DNA from: Acidimicrobiia bacterium
GTDB taxonomy: Bacteria > Acidobacteriota > Vicinamibacteria > Vicinamibacterales > CAVVIG01
Assembly: GCA_016871175.1 (NCBI GenBank)
Contig: VFZL01000005.1
Span: 116,806-180,805, forward strand
DNA: 64,000 bases
Direction of reading: 5' to 3'
Notes under the pieces: model-generated
What the model was told of the DNA's origin: nothing
The model's database searches: none
What the model saw: the letters and a program-made list of their open reading frames with translations, nothing else
Part shown: positions 34,968 to 43,907 of the stretch, piece by piece
Numbering within the stretch: position 1 is the first letter of the stretch
How the letters are laid out: the number at the start of each line of letters is the position of its first letter
Position numbers and translations under genes: made by a program

Positions 34968-37580
34968 ATGTCCACGCCGCCGACGCCGCTCACCGAGCTG
35001 AACCCCGCGCAACTCCAGCTCCCCGAGAAGCCCGCCCTCGAGGGGCTGGAGGACAAGTGGGGCCCCCGCTGGGAGGCGGATGGGGTCTACCGATTCGACG
35101 GCACGCGGCCGCGTGCCGATGTGTACGCGATCGACACCCCGCCGCCGACGGTCAGCGGCTCGCTGCACGTGGGGCACGTCTTCTCGTACACGCACACGGA
35201 TCTCATCGCACGGTTTCAGCGGATGCGAGGCAAGGCCGTGTTCTACCCGATGGGGTGGGACGACAATGGCTTGCCGACGGAGCGCCGTGTGCAGAACTAC
35301 TACGGCGTCCGCTGCGACCCGTCGATGCCCTACGATCCGGCTTTCCAGCCTCCCGCGGTGCCGGGCAAGCAGCCGATCTCCGTATCGCGTCCGAACTTCA
35401 TCGAGCTCTGCACGCGGCTGACGGTCGAGGACGAGAAAGCGTTCGAAGAGCTGTGGCAACACCTGGGCCTCTCGGTGGACTGGTCGATGACCTACGCGAC
35501 CATCAACACGCGCGCACAGCGGGTGTCGCAGCTCGCGTTTCTTCGATTGCTGAAGCGCGGCTTGGCGTACCAGCTCGAGGCGCCGACGCTGTGGGATGTC
35601 GACTTTCGCACGGCCGTAGCTCAGGCGGAGCTCGAGGATCGCGAGCAGCCTGGTGCCTACCATCGCCTGCGCTTCGCGACGCCCGACGGCGGAGCCCTCG
35701 AGATCGAAACCACGCGCCCCGAGCTCGTGCCGGCCTGCGTGGCCCTCGTCGCACATCCGGACGATGCCCGGTATCGGCCGATGTTCGGCACCGACGTGGT
35801 CACGCCACTCTTTGGCGTCCGCGTGCCGGTGTGCGCGCACCCGCTCGCCGACCCGGAGAAGGGGAGCGGCATCGCGATGATCTGCACCTTCGGCGACATC
35901 ACGGACGTGACGTGGTGGCGTGAGCTCAGCCTCCCCGTTCGCGCCATCGTCAAGCCGGACGGTACGTTGCGCGAGGTCGCGTGGGGATCGACTGGCTGGC
36001 AATCGGTGGACACCGCGCGTGCGACAGCCGCGTACGCACAGCTGGTGGGGCTCTCGGTGTCGAAGGCGCGCGCGAAGATCGTGGAGCTGCTCGCCGCCAG
36101 CGGCGAGATGATTGGCGACCCGCGCCCGATCACGCACGCCGTCAAGTTCTACGAGAAGGGCGACCGTCCGCTCGAGATCGTGACCAGTCGTCAGTGGTTC
36201 ATCAGCAGCGTCGACCTGCGTGAAGCCCTCCTCGCGCGCGGTCGAGAGCTGCAGTGGCATCCGTCGTACATGCAGGCGCGGTACGAGAACTGGACTAATG
36301 GGCTCAACGGAGACTGGTGCGTCAGCCGGCAACGTTTCTTCGGCGTGCCGTTCCCCGTGTGGTACCCGGTCGCCAAGGACGGCAGCGTGCGCTACGACGC
36401 ACCGATCCTTCCGCGAGAGGACCAACTGCCGATGGACCCGTCTACCGAAGTGCCGCCAGGGTATCGCCCCGATCAACGTGGCGTCCCGGACGGGTTCGCA
36501 GGTGACCCCGACGTGATGGACACGTGGGCCACTTCGTCCTTGACGCCGCAGATCGCCTGCGGATGGCCCGACAACCCGGATCTGTTCGCGCGAACGTTCC
36601 CGATGGACCTGCGCCCGCAAGCGCACGACATCATTCGGACCTGGCTGTTCTCGACCGTGTTGCGGGCCCATGTCGAGCACGACTCGCTGCCCTGGACCAA
36701 TGCCGCCATCTCCGGGTGGGTGCTGGATCCCGACCGGAAGAAGATGTCGAAGTCCAAAGGGAACGTCGTGACGCCCATGGCGCTCCTGGCGGAGCACGGC
36801 TCGGACGGCGTGCGCTATTGGGCCGCCAGCGGGCGACCCGGGACCGACACGGCGTTTGACACGAACCAGATGCGAGTGGGCCGACGGCTGGCGATGAAGG
36901 TGCTCAATGCGTCGCGCTTCGCGCTCGGGTCCGCCGAACCCCGAGGACGGATCGCCGTTCCGGTCGACCGCGCGATGCTGCGCTCGCTGGCCGCGCTCGT
37001 CACGGAGGCGACGACGGCGTTCGAGACCTACGACTACGCCCGGGCGCTACAGCGGACCGAAACGTTCTTCTGGCGCTTCTGCGACGACTATCTCGAGCTC
37101 GTCAAGGGCCGGCGCTACGGTGAGCAGACGTCCGAGGGGGCAGGGTCCGCTAATTCCGCGCTGATTGCCGCGCTCTCGGTGCTGCTTCGACTCCTGGCGC
37201 CGTTCCTCCCGTTCGTCACCGAGGAGGTCTGGTCCTGGTGGCGGCGAGGGTCCGTGCATCGATCGCCATGGCCCACGGCGTCCGAGCTCGAGTCGCTGCT
37301 GGTGGACAACTCGGCCGAGACGATCGCACGCGACCAGGCGGCGTACGCCTGGGCGACCGACGTGCTGTTCGAGGTCCGCAAGCAGCGCTCCGAGGCCAAG
37401 CAGCCGCTCAAGGTCCCCATCACGAAGGTCACCATCACCACCGACGTCGAGAGCGCCGCGCTCATGCCGACCGTCGAAGCCGATCTCAAGTCCGCGTTGC
37501 GCGTCCAGGCGTTCGAGCTGGCGCACGGCAGTGCCAGGGCGTTCGTGGTCGGCGGATATGACAGTGCCGCCGCCGGCTAG
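34968..37580 (+). CDS. valS: Valyl-tRNA synthetase
   Basis: The protein is 870 residues from ATG 34968. The class I catalytic core is complete: HVGH (HIGH-type) at residues 67-70 in SGSLHVGHVFSYTH, and KKMSKSKGNVV near residue 592. The editing (CP1) domain lies between them, and DNGLPTERRVQNYYG is typical of the shorter valyl enzymes found in actinobacteria, archaea and some acidobacteria. It charges tRNA-Val in the cytosol. The C-terminal end overlaps nadC by 23 bases, so valS leads a housekeeping operon with nadC, birA, coaX and one unknown gene. Confidence 0.96.
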   Translation: MSTPPTPLTELNPAQLQLPEKPALEGLEDKWGPRWEADGVYRFDGTRPRADVYAIDTPPPTVSGSLHVGHVFSYTHTDLIARFQRMRGKAVFYPMGWDDNGLPTERRVQNYYGVRCDPSMPYDPAFQPPAVPGKQPISVSRPNFIELCTRLTVEDEKAFEELWQHLGLSVDWSMTYATINTRAQRVSQLAFLRLLKRGLAYQLEAPTLWDVDFRTAVAQAELEDREQPGAYHRLRFATPDGGALEIETTRPELVPACVALVAHPDDARYRPMFGTDVVTPLFGVRVPVCAHPLADPEKGSGIAMICTFGDITDVTWWRELSLPVRAIVKPDGTLREVAWGSTGWQSVDTARATAAYAQLVGLSVSKARAKIVELLAASGEMIGDPRPITHAVKFYEKGDRPLEIVTSRQWFISSVDLREALLARGRELQWHPSYMQARYENWTNGLNGDWCVSRQRFFGVPFPVWYPVAKDGSVRYDAPILPREDQLPMDPSTEVPPGYRPDQRGVPDGFAGDPDVMDTWATSSLTPQIACGWPDNPDLFARTFPMDLRPQAHDIIRTWLFSTVLRAHVEHDSLPWTNAAISGWVLDPDRKKMSKSKGNVVTPMALLAEHGSDGVRYWAASGRPGTDTAFDTNQMRVGRRLAMKVLNASRFALGSAEPRGRIAVPVDRAMLRSLAALVTEATTAFETYDYARALQRTETFFWRFCDDYLELVKGRRYGEQTSEGAGSANSALIAALSVLLRLLAPFLPFVTEEVWSWWRRGSVHRSPWPTASELESLLVDNSAETIARDQAAYAWATDVLFEVRKQRSEAKQPLKVPITKVTITTDVESAALMPTVEADLKSALRVQAFELAHGSARAFVVGGYDSAAAG

Positions 37581-38424
37581 CGGGCTGACGCCGGTCGATC
37601 CCGCGGCCATCGCGGATATCGTGCGCCGGGCGCTTGCGGAGGACGTTGGGCCGGGCGACGTGACGACCGACGCCACGGTGCCGGCCTCTCAGCGCGCGCG
37701 GGGCGGCTTTGTCGTCAAGCAAGCGTGCGTCCTGGCTGGCGAGGCGGTCGTGCGTGAGACGTTCCACCAGCTCGACCCGGCGACGGTGGTCACGTTCTCC
37801 CGTCACGACGGCGAAGCGTGCCCCGCCGGTGATGTGATCGGGCAGGTCGACGGCACCGCACGGACGCTGCTCGTCGGCGAGCGGACGGCGCTGAACTTCC
37901 TGCAGCGGATGTCCGGCATCGCGACGCGCACCCGCCAGTTCGTCGACGCCGCGGCTGGGCGGATCACCATTCTCGACACGCGCAAGACGACCCCCACGCT
38001 GCGGATGCTGGAGAAGTACGCTGTCCGCGCGGGAGGTGCCACGAATCATCGCATCGGGCTCTACGACGCCATCCTGATCAAGGACAACCACGTGCGCGTG
38101 GCGGGTGGTGTGCGCCACGCGGTGGCCGCCGCCCGTGCCCACGCGCCGGGTCTGATTGTGGAGGTCGAGGCCCAGCAACTGTCCGAGGTGGACGAGGCGC
38201 TTCAGTCGGGCGCGGACATCATCCTGGTCGACAACATGTCGCTCGACGATGTCCGTGAGGCGGTGCGACGGGCGAAGGGTCGCGCGAGAATCGAGATCTC
38301 CGGCGGCGTGACGCTCGACCGCATCCCGGCGCTCGCGTCCACCGGCGCCGACTACGTGTCGGCCGGTGCCCTGACGCACTCGGCCCCGGCCATCGACATC
38401 AGCTTCGAAATCGAGCCCTGCTGA
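37558..38424 (+). CDS. nadC: Nicotinate-nucleotide pyrophosphorylase (quinolinate phosphoribosyltransferase)
   Basis: The protein is 288 residues from ATG 37558, inside the valS end. It makes nicotinate mononucleotide from quinolinate and PRPP in de novo NAD synthesis. Visible motifs are EDVGPGDVTTDAT at the N-terminus, ERTALNFLQRMSGIAT, the catalytic DTRKTTPTLRMLEKYAV, GGATNHRIGLYDAILIKDNH and VEVEAQQLSEV. The C-terminal barrel strand ISGGVTLDRI is followed by ADYVSAGALTHSAPAIDISF. The long in-frame extension back to 37165 is valS shadow. No nadA or nadB is in the window. Confidence 0.96.
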   Translation: MTVPPPASGLTPVDPAAIADIVRRALAEDVGPGDVTTDATVPASQRARGGFVVKQACVLAGEAVVRETFHQLDPATVVTFSRHDGEACPAGDVIGQVDGTARTLLVGERTALNFLQRMSGIATRTRQFVDAAAGRITILDTRKTTPTLRMLEKYAVRAGGATNHRIGLYDAILIKDNHVRVAGGVRHAVAAARAHAPGLIVEVEAQQLSEVDEALQSGADIILVDNMSLDDVREAVRRAKGRARIEISGGVTLDRIPALASTGADYVSAGALTHSAPAIDISFEIEPC

Positions 38425-38427
38425 CTC

Positions 38428-39246
38428 ATGGTGTCGGATCCGTTGCCCCGAGACTTCGTCGAGGCGTTCGACGCGCTGCGGGAGCCACTGGGACCATTCG
38501 GCCAGCGGCACATCTTCTTCGACACCATCGGCTCCACAAACGACATCGTCGCGGCATTGTCTGCCGAGGGTGCCGACGAAGGCGTGGTGGTGATCGCGGA
38601 CGCTCAGACGGCGGGCCGAGGGCGGCGTGGGCGGACCTGGTTCTCGCCTCCCGGGGCGGGACTCTACGTCTCGGTGCTGCTGGCGCCCGGCCGCGCCGCG
38701 ACCGAGCCGGTTCGCGCCACGTCACTGCTGACGTTGGCGGCGGGCGTGGCGCTCGCTGAAGGCATCGAGGGGGCCACCGGACTGTCCGCAGACATCAAGT
38801 GGCCGAACGACCTGCGGGTCGGTACCCGGAAGCTCGCCGGCATCTTGGCCGAGGGCGCGGCGGTGCCCGGGCCGCCGACGGCCCTGCGTGTGGTGCTCGG
38901 CTTCGGGATCAATGTGGGCCCGGCCGCCTATCCGCCCGACCTGGCAGCGCGCGCTACGTCGCTCGAGAGCGAGCTCGGACGTCCCGTGGACCGGGCACTC
39001 GTCTGCGTCCATGCCTTGGCAAGCCTTGCCGCTCGGTACGGTGACCTGATGACGGGACGCTTCGATGCTATTCTCGACCACTGGCGACGCCGAGCGCCCG
39101 GTCACGTCGGCGCACGCGTGCGGTGGCAGGACGGCGGCGAACCGCGATCGGGCGTGACCGCTGGCATTGACGACACCGGTGCGCTGTTGGTCCACGTCGG
39201 TGCGTCGCTTCGGCGCGTCATTGCCGGGGAAGTGATCTGGGAATGA
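38428..39246 (+). CDS. birA: Biotin--[acetyl-CoA-carboxylase] ligase (no DNA-binding domain)
   Basis: The 272-residue protein starts three bases after nadC. The biotin-adenylate loop is present as QTAGRGRRGRTWFSPPGAGL at about residues 58-77, followed by KWPNDLRVGTRKLAGILAEG at about 127-146 and VVLGFGINVG. A small C-terminal SH3-like domain ends the protein (GVTAGIDDTGALLVHV). The N-terminal winged helix of bifunctional BirA is missing, so this is a ligase only and not a repressor of biotin genes. It attaches biotin to carboxylase carrier proteins in the cytosol. Confidence 0.94.
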   Translation: MVSDPLPRDFVEAFDALREPLGPFGQRHIFFDTIGSTNDIVAALSAEGADEGVVVIADAQTAGRGRRGRTWFSPPGAGLYVSVLLAPGRAATEPVRATSLLTLAAGVALAEGIEGATGLSADIKWPNDLRVGTRKLAGILAEGAAVPGPPTALRVVLGFGINVGPAAYPPDLAARATSLESELGRPVDRALVCVHALASLAARYGDLMTGRFDAILDHWRRRAPGHVGARVRWQDGGEPRSGVTAGIDDTGALLVHVGASLRRVIAGEVIWE

Positions 39247-39267
39247 CCTCTCAGGAGTAACCCACCG

Positions 39268-40044
39268 ATGCTGCTCGCCATCGACGTCGGCAACACCAAC
39301 ATCGTCCTCGGAGTATTCGAGGCCCGATCGCTTCTGCGAGCCTGGCGGCTGCAGACGGTGCGGGAGCGCACGGTCGACGAGCTCGGCCTGCTCGTCGATG
39401 GACTCTTTGCGCACGACCGCCTGAAGCACGGGGACATCGATGGGATCGTGCTCGGATCGGTCGTGCCGCCGGTGACCGGCGCGATGCGCGGCATGATCGC
39501 GCGCTATTTCGGCCTGACGCCCTTGATTGTCGACCCAGCGCGTAACAGTGGGATGCCGATTCTCTACGAGAACCCAAGCGAGGTCGGTGCGGACCGAATC
39601 GTGAACGCCATTGCCGCGTACGAGCAGTTCGGGCGAGAGGCCGGACTGCCGCTCATCATCTGCGACTTCGGGACCGCCACCACCCTGGATGCGGTGAGCC
39701 CGAACGGCGAGTACCTCGGGGGCGCGATCTGTCCCGGTGTCAACATCTCGGCCGATGCGTTGTTCCAGCGCGCGGCGAAGCTGCCGCGCATCGATGTGCG
39801 CAAGCCGTCCACTGTGATTGGCCGCACCACCGTTGGCGCGATGGAGTCCGGGCTCTTCTACGGGTATGTGGGGATGGTCGAGGGGCTGGTCCAGCGCATG
39901 CGGAGTGAGTTGGGGGGACAGGCCGCGTGCGTGGCGACCGGAGGCCTCGCGGTCGTCATTGCTCCTGAGACGGACGTCATTCAGCATGTCGATGTCGACC
40001 TCACGCTGCACGGCCTCCGAATCGTGTGGGAACGGAATCGGTGA
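39268..40044 (+). CDS. coaX: Type III pantothenate kinase
   Basis: The protein is 258 residues from ATG 39268, with AGGAG about 12 bases upstream. It catalyses the first step of coenzyme A synthesis and belongs to the ASKHA fold. Motifs are LLAIDVGNTNIVLGVFE (phosphate 1), NPSEVGADRIVNAIAAY, ICDFGTATTLDAVSPNGEYL (phosphate 2) and GAICPGVNISADALFQRAAK. VATGGLAVVIAPE completes the nucleotide site. The stop overlaps the next gene's GTG start (GTGA at 40041), which continues the operon. Confidence 0.96.
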   Translation: MLLAIDVGNTNIVLGVFEARSLLRAWRLQTVRERTVDELGLLVDGLFAHDRLKHGDIDGIVLGSVVPPVTGAMRGMIARYFGLTPLIVDPARNSGMPILYENPSEVGADRIVNAIAAYEQFGREAGLPLIICDFGTATTLDAVSPNGEYLGGAICPGVNISADALFQRAAKLPRIDVRKPSTVIGRTTVGAMESGLFYGYVGMVEGLVQRMRSELGGQAACVATGGLAVVIAPETDVIQHVDVDLTLHGLRIVWERNR

Positions 40045-40811
40045 CCCTCGCCGAGTACGTACGCACGATTGAGTCGCACGTGTGCCAGAAGAACGACGGC
40101 CACCTCATTCGTGTCGTCGGACCGGCGTTCGAGATCGTGTCCCGCTGGCAACGCGACGGCGTCCCGCTCAAGGTCGCGTTGCGTGGCATCGATCGATACT
40201 TCGAGCGCTACTACCGGAGCGGACCCAAGCGACGACCGGTGCGCGTCGAGTTCTGCGATACGGATGTGCTCGAGGTGTTCGACGAGTGGCGCCGAGCGGT
40301 CGGCGTGACCGCGCGAGCTGGTGTACGCGAGTCATCACCCGCGTTCGGCGAGGATGCGAGCGAGCCAGCCGCTATCGGCGCGTCCTCCGAGCCGGCGGAC
40401 GCCCCGGAGTCGGCCGTGTCACGCGGCCCCTCGCTCCCCAGCCACCTCCAACGCGCGCTGCTGAAGCTGTCGAGCGCGCGTGTGGCCGGGACGCTCGGTC
40501 CGGATATGGACGACGTCATCGATCGCGTGTCGGATGAACTGGATCGTGCCCGCGGCCAGGCGCACGGGCTGCGAGGAGACGCGAGACGCGCGCTGATTGA
40601 TCGCCTCGCAGCTCTGGATCGAGAGCTCATTGACGCCGCCGCTCGTGCCCTGAGCGCGACCGATCTTCAATCCCTCAGTGCGGAGGCCGCCGATGAGCTC
40701 GCGGCCTTTCGCGATCGCCTCTCAACCGACGCCTTTGCCGCCGCCGTGGCTCGCTCGCGACACCGCCTGCTCCGCGAGCGGCTGGGTCTTCCGGTTCTCG
40801 CGTTCGACTAA
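40041..40811 (+). CDS. Conserved hypothetical, mostly helical protein at the end of the valS-coaX operon
   Basis: The protein is 256 residues from GTG 40041. Residues 1-85 form a compact domain (TLAEYVRTIESHVCQKNDGH, IVSRWQRDGVPLKVALRGID, RYFERYYRSGPKRRPVR). An acidic, Ala/Ser/Pro-rich linker covers about 100-140, and a long helical region (DDVIDRVSDELDRARGQAHG, LLRERLGLPVLAF) follows. No catalytic motif is visible. The N-terminal part may bind nucleic acid or a partner, but that is conjecture. Translational coupling to coaX suggests a cytosolic housekeeping role. Confidence 0.65.
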   Translation: MTLAEYVRTIESHVCQKNDGHLIRVVGPAFEIVSRWQRDGVPLKVALRGIDRYFERYYRSGPKRRPVRVEFCDTDVLEVFDEWRRAVGVTARAGVRESSPAFGEDASEPAAIGASSEPADAPESAVSRGPSLPSHLQRALLKLSSARVAGTLGPDMDDVIDRVSDELDRARGQAHGLRGDARRALIDRLAALDRELIDAAARALSATDLQSLSAEAADELAAFRDRLSTDAFAAAVARSRHRLLRERLGLPVLAFD

Positions 40812-40942
40812 CGACTCCCCAGAACCAGTCATGGAGCGGCTTTCCCGTTACGGCTGACTTGCCGCCGGCGCGCCGGAGCAGTAGCATGAGTCAGCCCGGC
40901 CAAGCCAGAAGGGCGACGGCGGGCAGTCGAGAGGAGGGCCAG

Positions 40943-41422
40943 ATGGTGGTGCGTTCTCTGGTCGTCGCGCTCGTGTTGTTCACGCCTACCGTTGCTCAGA
41001 CCCCGCCACACTCCGGGCCGTTCGCGATTCGCGCCTGCGTCCAGCAAGGGACGCACGGAAGCGTCGCCAATCTCAGTGACGCGGAAGCCGTCGCGCCCAC
41101 GGTTGGACACGCGACCCGGCGCACGTTGTACTGGTTCAGTCGGGACGTGGATCGGTTCAAGAATCACGTGGGCCAGAAGGTCGAGGTCTTGGCAACGGTA
41201 ATCGAAATCATCGACGAGGCGCGGGAGTTTCAAGCGACCGATGGCGTCTTCGCGGAAGTCGAACCGAAGCCAAGCGGAGTCGAACTGAAGCCCGTCGCCG
41301 TCACCGGTTCGCCCGCGCCGGCCGAGCGCTCCGTTGGCACGAGCGGGGACGAAGTCGTGGAGCATCCCGTGGTGGTCAAGGCGACGGTCACCGGGTTGCG
41401 GATGGTAGGGTTCTGTAGGTAG
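40943..41422 (+). CDS. Secreted protein with possible OB-like domain, unknown function
   Basis: The protein is 159 residues from ATG 40943, with GAGGAGG six bases upstream. The signal peptide is MVVRSLVVALVLFTPTVAQT. The mature sequence has FSRDVDRFKNHVGQKVEVLA and VIEIIDEAREF, the pattern of small beta-barrel (OB-like) domains found in acidobacterial hypotheticals. A Pro/Glu-rich linker and a final strand, VVVKATVTGLRMVGFC, follow. Two cysteines flank the domain. The earlier in-frame start at 40859 lacks a ribosome site and a signal peptide. Monocistronic; role unknown. Confidence 0.6.
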   Translation: MVVRSLVVALVLFTPTVAQTPPHSGPFAIRACVQQGTHGSVANLSDAEAVAPTVGHATRRTLYWFSRDVDRFKNHVGQKVEVLATVIEIIDEAREFQATDGVFAEVEPKPSGVELKPVAVTGSPAPAERSVGTSGDEVVEHPVVVKATVTGLRMVGFCR

Positions 41423-41424
41423 TC

Positions 41425-41446
41425 GCACGTCGCAAGCCACAAGTCT
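41425..41446. repeat. 7-bp repeat array, GACTTGC type, minus orientation
   Basis: Read on the minus strand the segment is GACTTGT GGCTTGC GACGTGC GAC, the same unit family as the array at 6061. It begins the 313-base gap 41423-41735, in which I see no gene. Confidence 0.55.
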
Positions 41447-41646
41447 GTCGACGTTGGCGGGCGGTGTGCCTGTGTACGCCGCCCGTGGCTCGTTGTACAC
41501 GGACGATGGTCCTTGCATCGACGCACGCTGAACCGGCGTAGACGCGCGCGAGAGCCGCAGTGGCGCGCTCGAACCCGTCATTGGCGGTCGGTGCCCTGCC
41601 TGGACTCGCCCTGACCCGGCATCGGCGGCCCTGGCCCTGCTGCGAT

Positions 41647-41725
41647 GACCCCTGACCCACATGTTGACGACCGGTGACCACCTGTTCACGACGCCTGACC
41701 AGGTTGATCACGACCGCTGACCACG
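41647..41725. repeat. Degenerate GACNNNN heptamer cluster
   Basis: Units such as GACCCCT GACCCAC, GACGCCT GACCAGG and GACCGCT GACCACG recur, separated by 7-10 base interruptions. The cluster fills the second half of the gap before the cyclase-FHA gene and ends about 10 bases before its start codon, so it also occupies the promoter position. Confidence 0.5.
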
Positions 41726-41735
41726 CACGCGCGAT

Positions 41736-42953
41736 ATGGGAACCCATGGCGATGACACGCACGACTTGGGTAAGCTTGAGGCGACTTTGAACCCTCACGA
41801 CCTCGCCGAAACGCTGTCGATGACGGAGATCATCCGACTCCAGGACACCCTGTCCAAGGCCCTGGCACGCCGGTTCGAAAAGAGGTTGGCGTTGGCATTC
41901 AGCGACGTGGCCGGCTCAACCGCGCACTTCGCCAGGCACGGGGACGAAGCCGGCCGCAAGCTCCAGCAGCGTCACATCGACTTGATCGACCGCGTCCTCG
42001 AAGACAGAGACGGGCGAGTGGTTGACATCGACGGCGACGGCGTCTTCCTGGGCTTCTCCACGCTCAACAATGCCGCGAGGTCCATGGTGGAGCTCCAGCG
42101 GCAGATCTCCATCGACAACGAGAGTCGGCCGGCGGAGCACCGGCTGGTAGTTCGCGTTGGTATTCACTTTGGTCCAGCCCTCACCGACGGCACGTTGGTT
42201 TCGGGCGACTCGGTCAACTTCTGCGCCCGAGTCGCTTCGGCGGCCGGCCTGTCCGAAATCAAACTCAGCGTGAGCGCCTATCAGGAGCTTACCGATGTGG
42301 GGCTGAGACTTCGCTGCCGCAAGCTCAAACCTCTCGCCCTGATGGGCATTGAGCCGCCGGTCGAGCTGATGCTTCTCGACTGGCTGGACCCCGCCTTCCG
42401 GTGTCCGCATCGATGGCAAAGCCGTGCTCAAGTTTCCCGCCAAGGACCTTATCCGCTTCGGTCGCCTGCGCGAGCAAGACGGAGAGGCCGCCAATGACGT
42501 GGTCCTCGTGCCCAAAGACAGCTCGACGCTGAACCGGATCAGCCGCTGGTATTTCGAGTTGTACCGAAGGTCGACCGGGCTCACCCTGCGCTCCGTGTCC
42601 AACTCGATGACCGAGGTCGACGGCCAGGCGCTCCAGAAGGGCGGAGAAGCTCCCATTCGAGCGGCCTCGAGAGTGCGCGTCGGTGGGGTGATGACGGTGG
42701 AGTTCGTGGCCGATCAGCCCGCCTCCCTCGATGCCACGTGGACGCCCGGAACGAGCAGCGCTTCATTGCCGGATCGGCCGACGTGCCGTCCCTACGCGGC
42801 GGGCCCTTCGCCCTGTGGCGCCAGGTGGCGTTTCTCTACCACGCGGACTTCGGCATGCGCGCGTTACCGACGCTGCCGGGGACCATCTTGAGCACCTGTG
42901 AGGCACACGCTATCAACGAACGCGACCCGCGCCCTACGGGCCGCGCTGCTTGA
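41736..42953 (+). pseudogene. Class III nucleotide cyclase-like domain plus FHA domain, two opposing frameshifts
   Basis: Codons from ATG 41736 give a class III cyclase-like domain (residues 45-225): ALAFSDVAGSTAHFARHGDE with the first metal Asp, VVDIDGDGVFLGFS with the second, and SVNFCARVASAAG with the transition-state Arg. The substrate-selecting Lys is not visible, so activity is uncertain. After LLDWLDP (about 42395) the sequence continues in another frame as an FHA-type phosphopeptide-binding domain (KDLIRFGRLREQDGEAANDV, SRWYFELYRRSTGLTLRSVS). Near 42735 it returns to the first frame (NEQRFIAGSADVPSLRGGPF, RALPTLPGTILSTCEAHAIN) up to TGA 42951. As written only the cyclase part is made (253 residues with a nonsense tail). 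Confidence 0.7.
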
Positions 42954-42996
42954 CCGTACCGGCCTGCAAGGCCCCCGCAAACTCGCCCCCGCTGGA

Positions 42997-43014
42997 ACCA
43001 CAACATTTTGTGGT
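42997..43014. terminator. Hairpin downstream of the cyclase-FHA gene
   Basis: ACCACAA and TTGTGGT form a perfect 7-bp stem around CATT, 43 bases after the cyclase-FHA stop. It is unusually AT-rich for this DNA but has no T tract, so termination is only possible. Confidence 0.35.
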
Positions 43015-43267
43015 CGATGGTCGTCCACAATTCTGCGATTCGACGAGGGCGGCAACAATGATCGCGCTGGCGGTGTTGGGGCTTCAATGAAGACCCGCGT
43101 TGTTCACGCGGGAGCACATCAACTCCGTGACGGCGGCGAGGGCAGGCGACATCAGGCGGGGTGGTTGCCGGAACGCCCCTGATCGGATCCGGCGGCCGTG
43201 CCCTCCCCCGGCTCGACAGACAGGAGGGCCCCGCGATTCCAGTCGTGTCTGGATCGTCCCCGATGGG

Positions 43268-43273
43268 TATAAT
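43268..43273 (+). promoter_or_regulatory. Consensus -10 TATAAT upstream of the cytochrome c'-like gene
   Basis: A perfect TATAAT lies 74 bases before ATG 43347. The -35 position (around 43245) has no good match. It would give a leader of about 65 bases. The gap 42954-43346 otherwise shows only short unlinked frames. Confidence 0.35.
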
Positions 43274-43346
43274 TCCTGCCTGCTCGGGGTGCCCTTCGCC
43301 CCAGAAGTGCGGGAAGGGTGGGATCTGCGGGAAGGGTCGCATCACG

Positions 43347-43838
43347 ATGTGTCATGGGTCGCTCGGGAACGCTCGGCGTGAGGCGCTTGCCATCCTCTCT
43401 GCCTCCCTCGTCGGCGTTGGCGCCTCGATCGGGTTGGCACAGACGCGGCAATACCCGGTCTTTACACCCGATCACCTCAACTCGGCCATGAAGACCGTGG
43501 GGCTGGCCTTCAACCTGGTCGGTCACTCAATCGAGAAGCACGATCCGGAGCTGGCCAAGGATTATCTGGCTCGCGCCCGCGACCAGCTCGCGACGACCAT
43601 CACGTTCTGGAGAGATCGAAAGGTGGAGGAGGCAATCGCCCTCCTTCGGGACAATCTCAAGAAGATGGACGCACTCGACACGGCCATGTCGGTCGACAAG
43701 GACAAGGTCGACATGCGGGCCGTCGCGGAGCTCTCCAGGCAGGTGAGCGCTTCCTGCGAGGCCTGCCATGCGCGGTACCGGGAACAGGATCCGATCAGCA
43801 AGGAATACCGCGTGAAGTCCGAGCTGCTGAAACCCTGA
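43347..43838 (+). CDS. Periplasmic cytochrome c'-like (four-helix) monoheme protein
   Basis: The protein is 163 residues from ATG 43347. An export signal (ALAILSASLVGVGASIGLA) precedes the mature four-helix part: HLNSAMKTVGLAFNLVGHSI, KDYLARARDQLATTITFWRD and VEEAIALLRDNLKKMDALDT. A C-terminal heme site SCEACHARYREQDP (CxxCH) sits in the last helix. Position and fold agree with the cytochrome c' group; the N-terminal axial Met is not evident. It would bind heme in the periplasm for electron transfer or NO binding. The upstream in-frame extension to 43161 contains unrelated Cys-rich sequence and is not favoured. Confidence 0.75.
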   Translation: MCHGSLGNARREALAILSASLVGVGASIGLAQTRQYPVFTPDHLNSAMKTVGLAFNLVGHSIEKHDPELAKDYLARARDQLATTITFWRDRKVEEAIALLRDNLKKMDALDTAMSVDKDKVDMRAVAELSRQVSASCEACHARYREQDPISKEYRVKSELLKP

Positions 43839-43907
43839 ACGAAGATCCGGCGCGTCACCGCGCCGGCTCTCGCTGCTCGGATGCGTGCTCCGCTGGCGGT
43901 TGGCAGC

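Noticed and set aside
42954..43346. Possible small gene or transposase remnant before the cytochrome c'-like gene
   Set aside because: No frame carries recognisable sequence; only a hairpin and a TATAAT were supportable.
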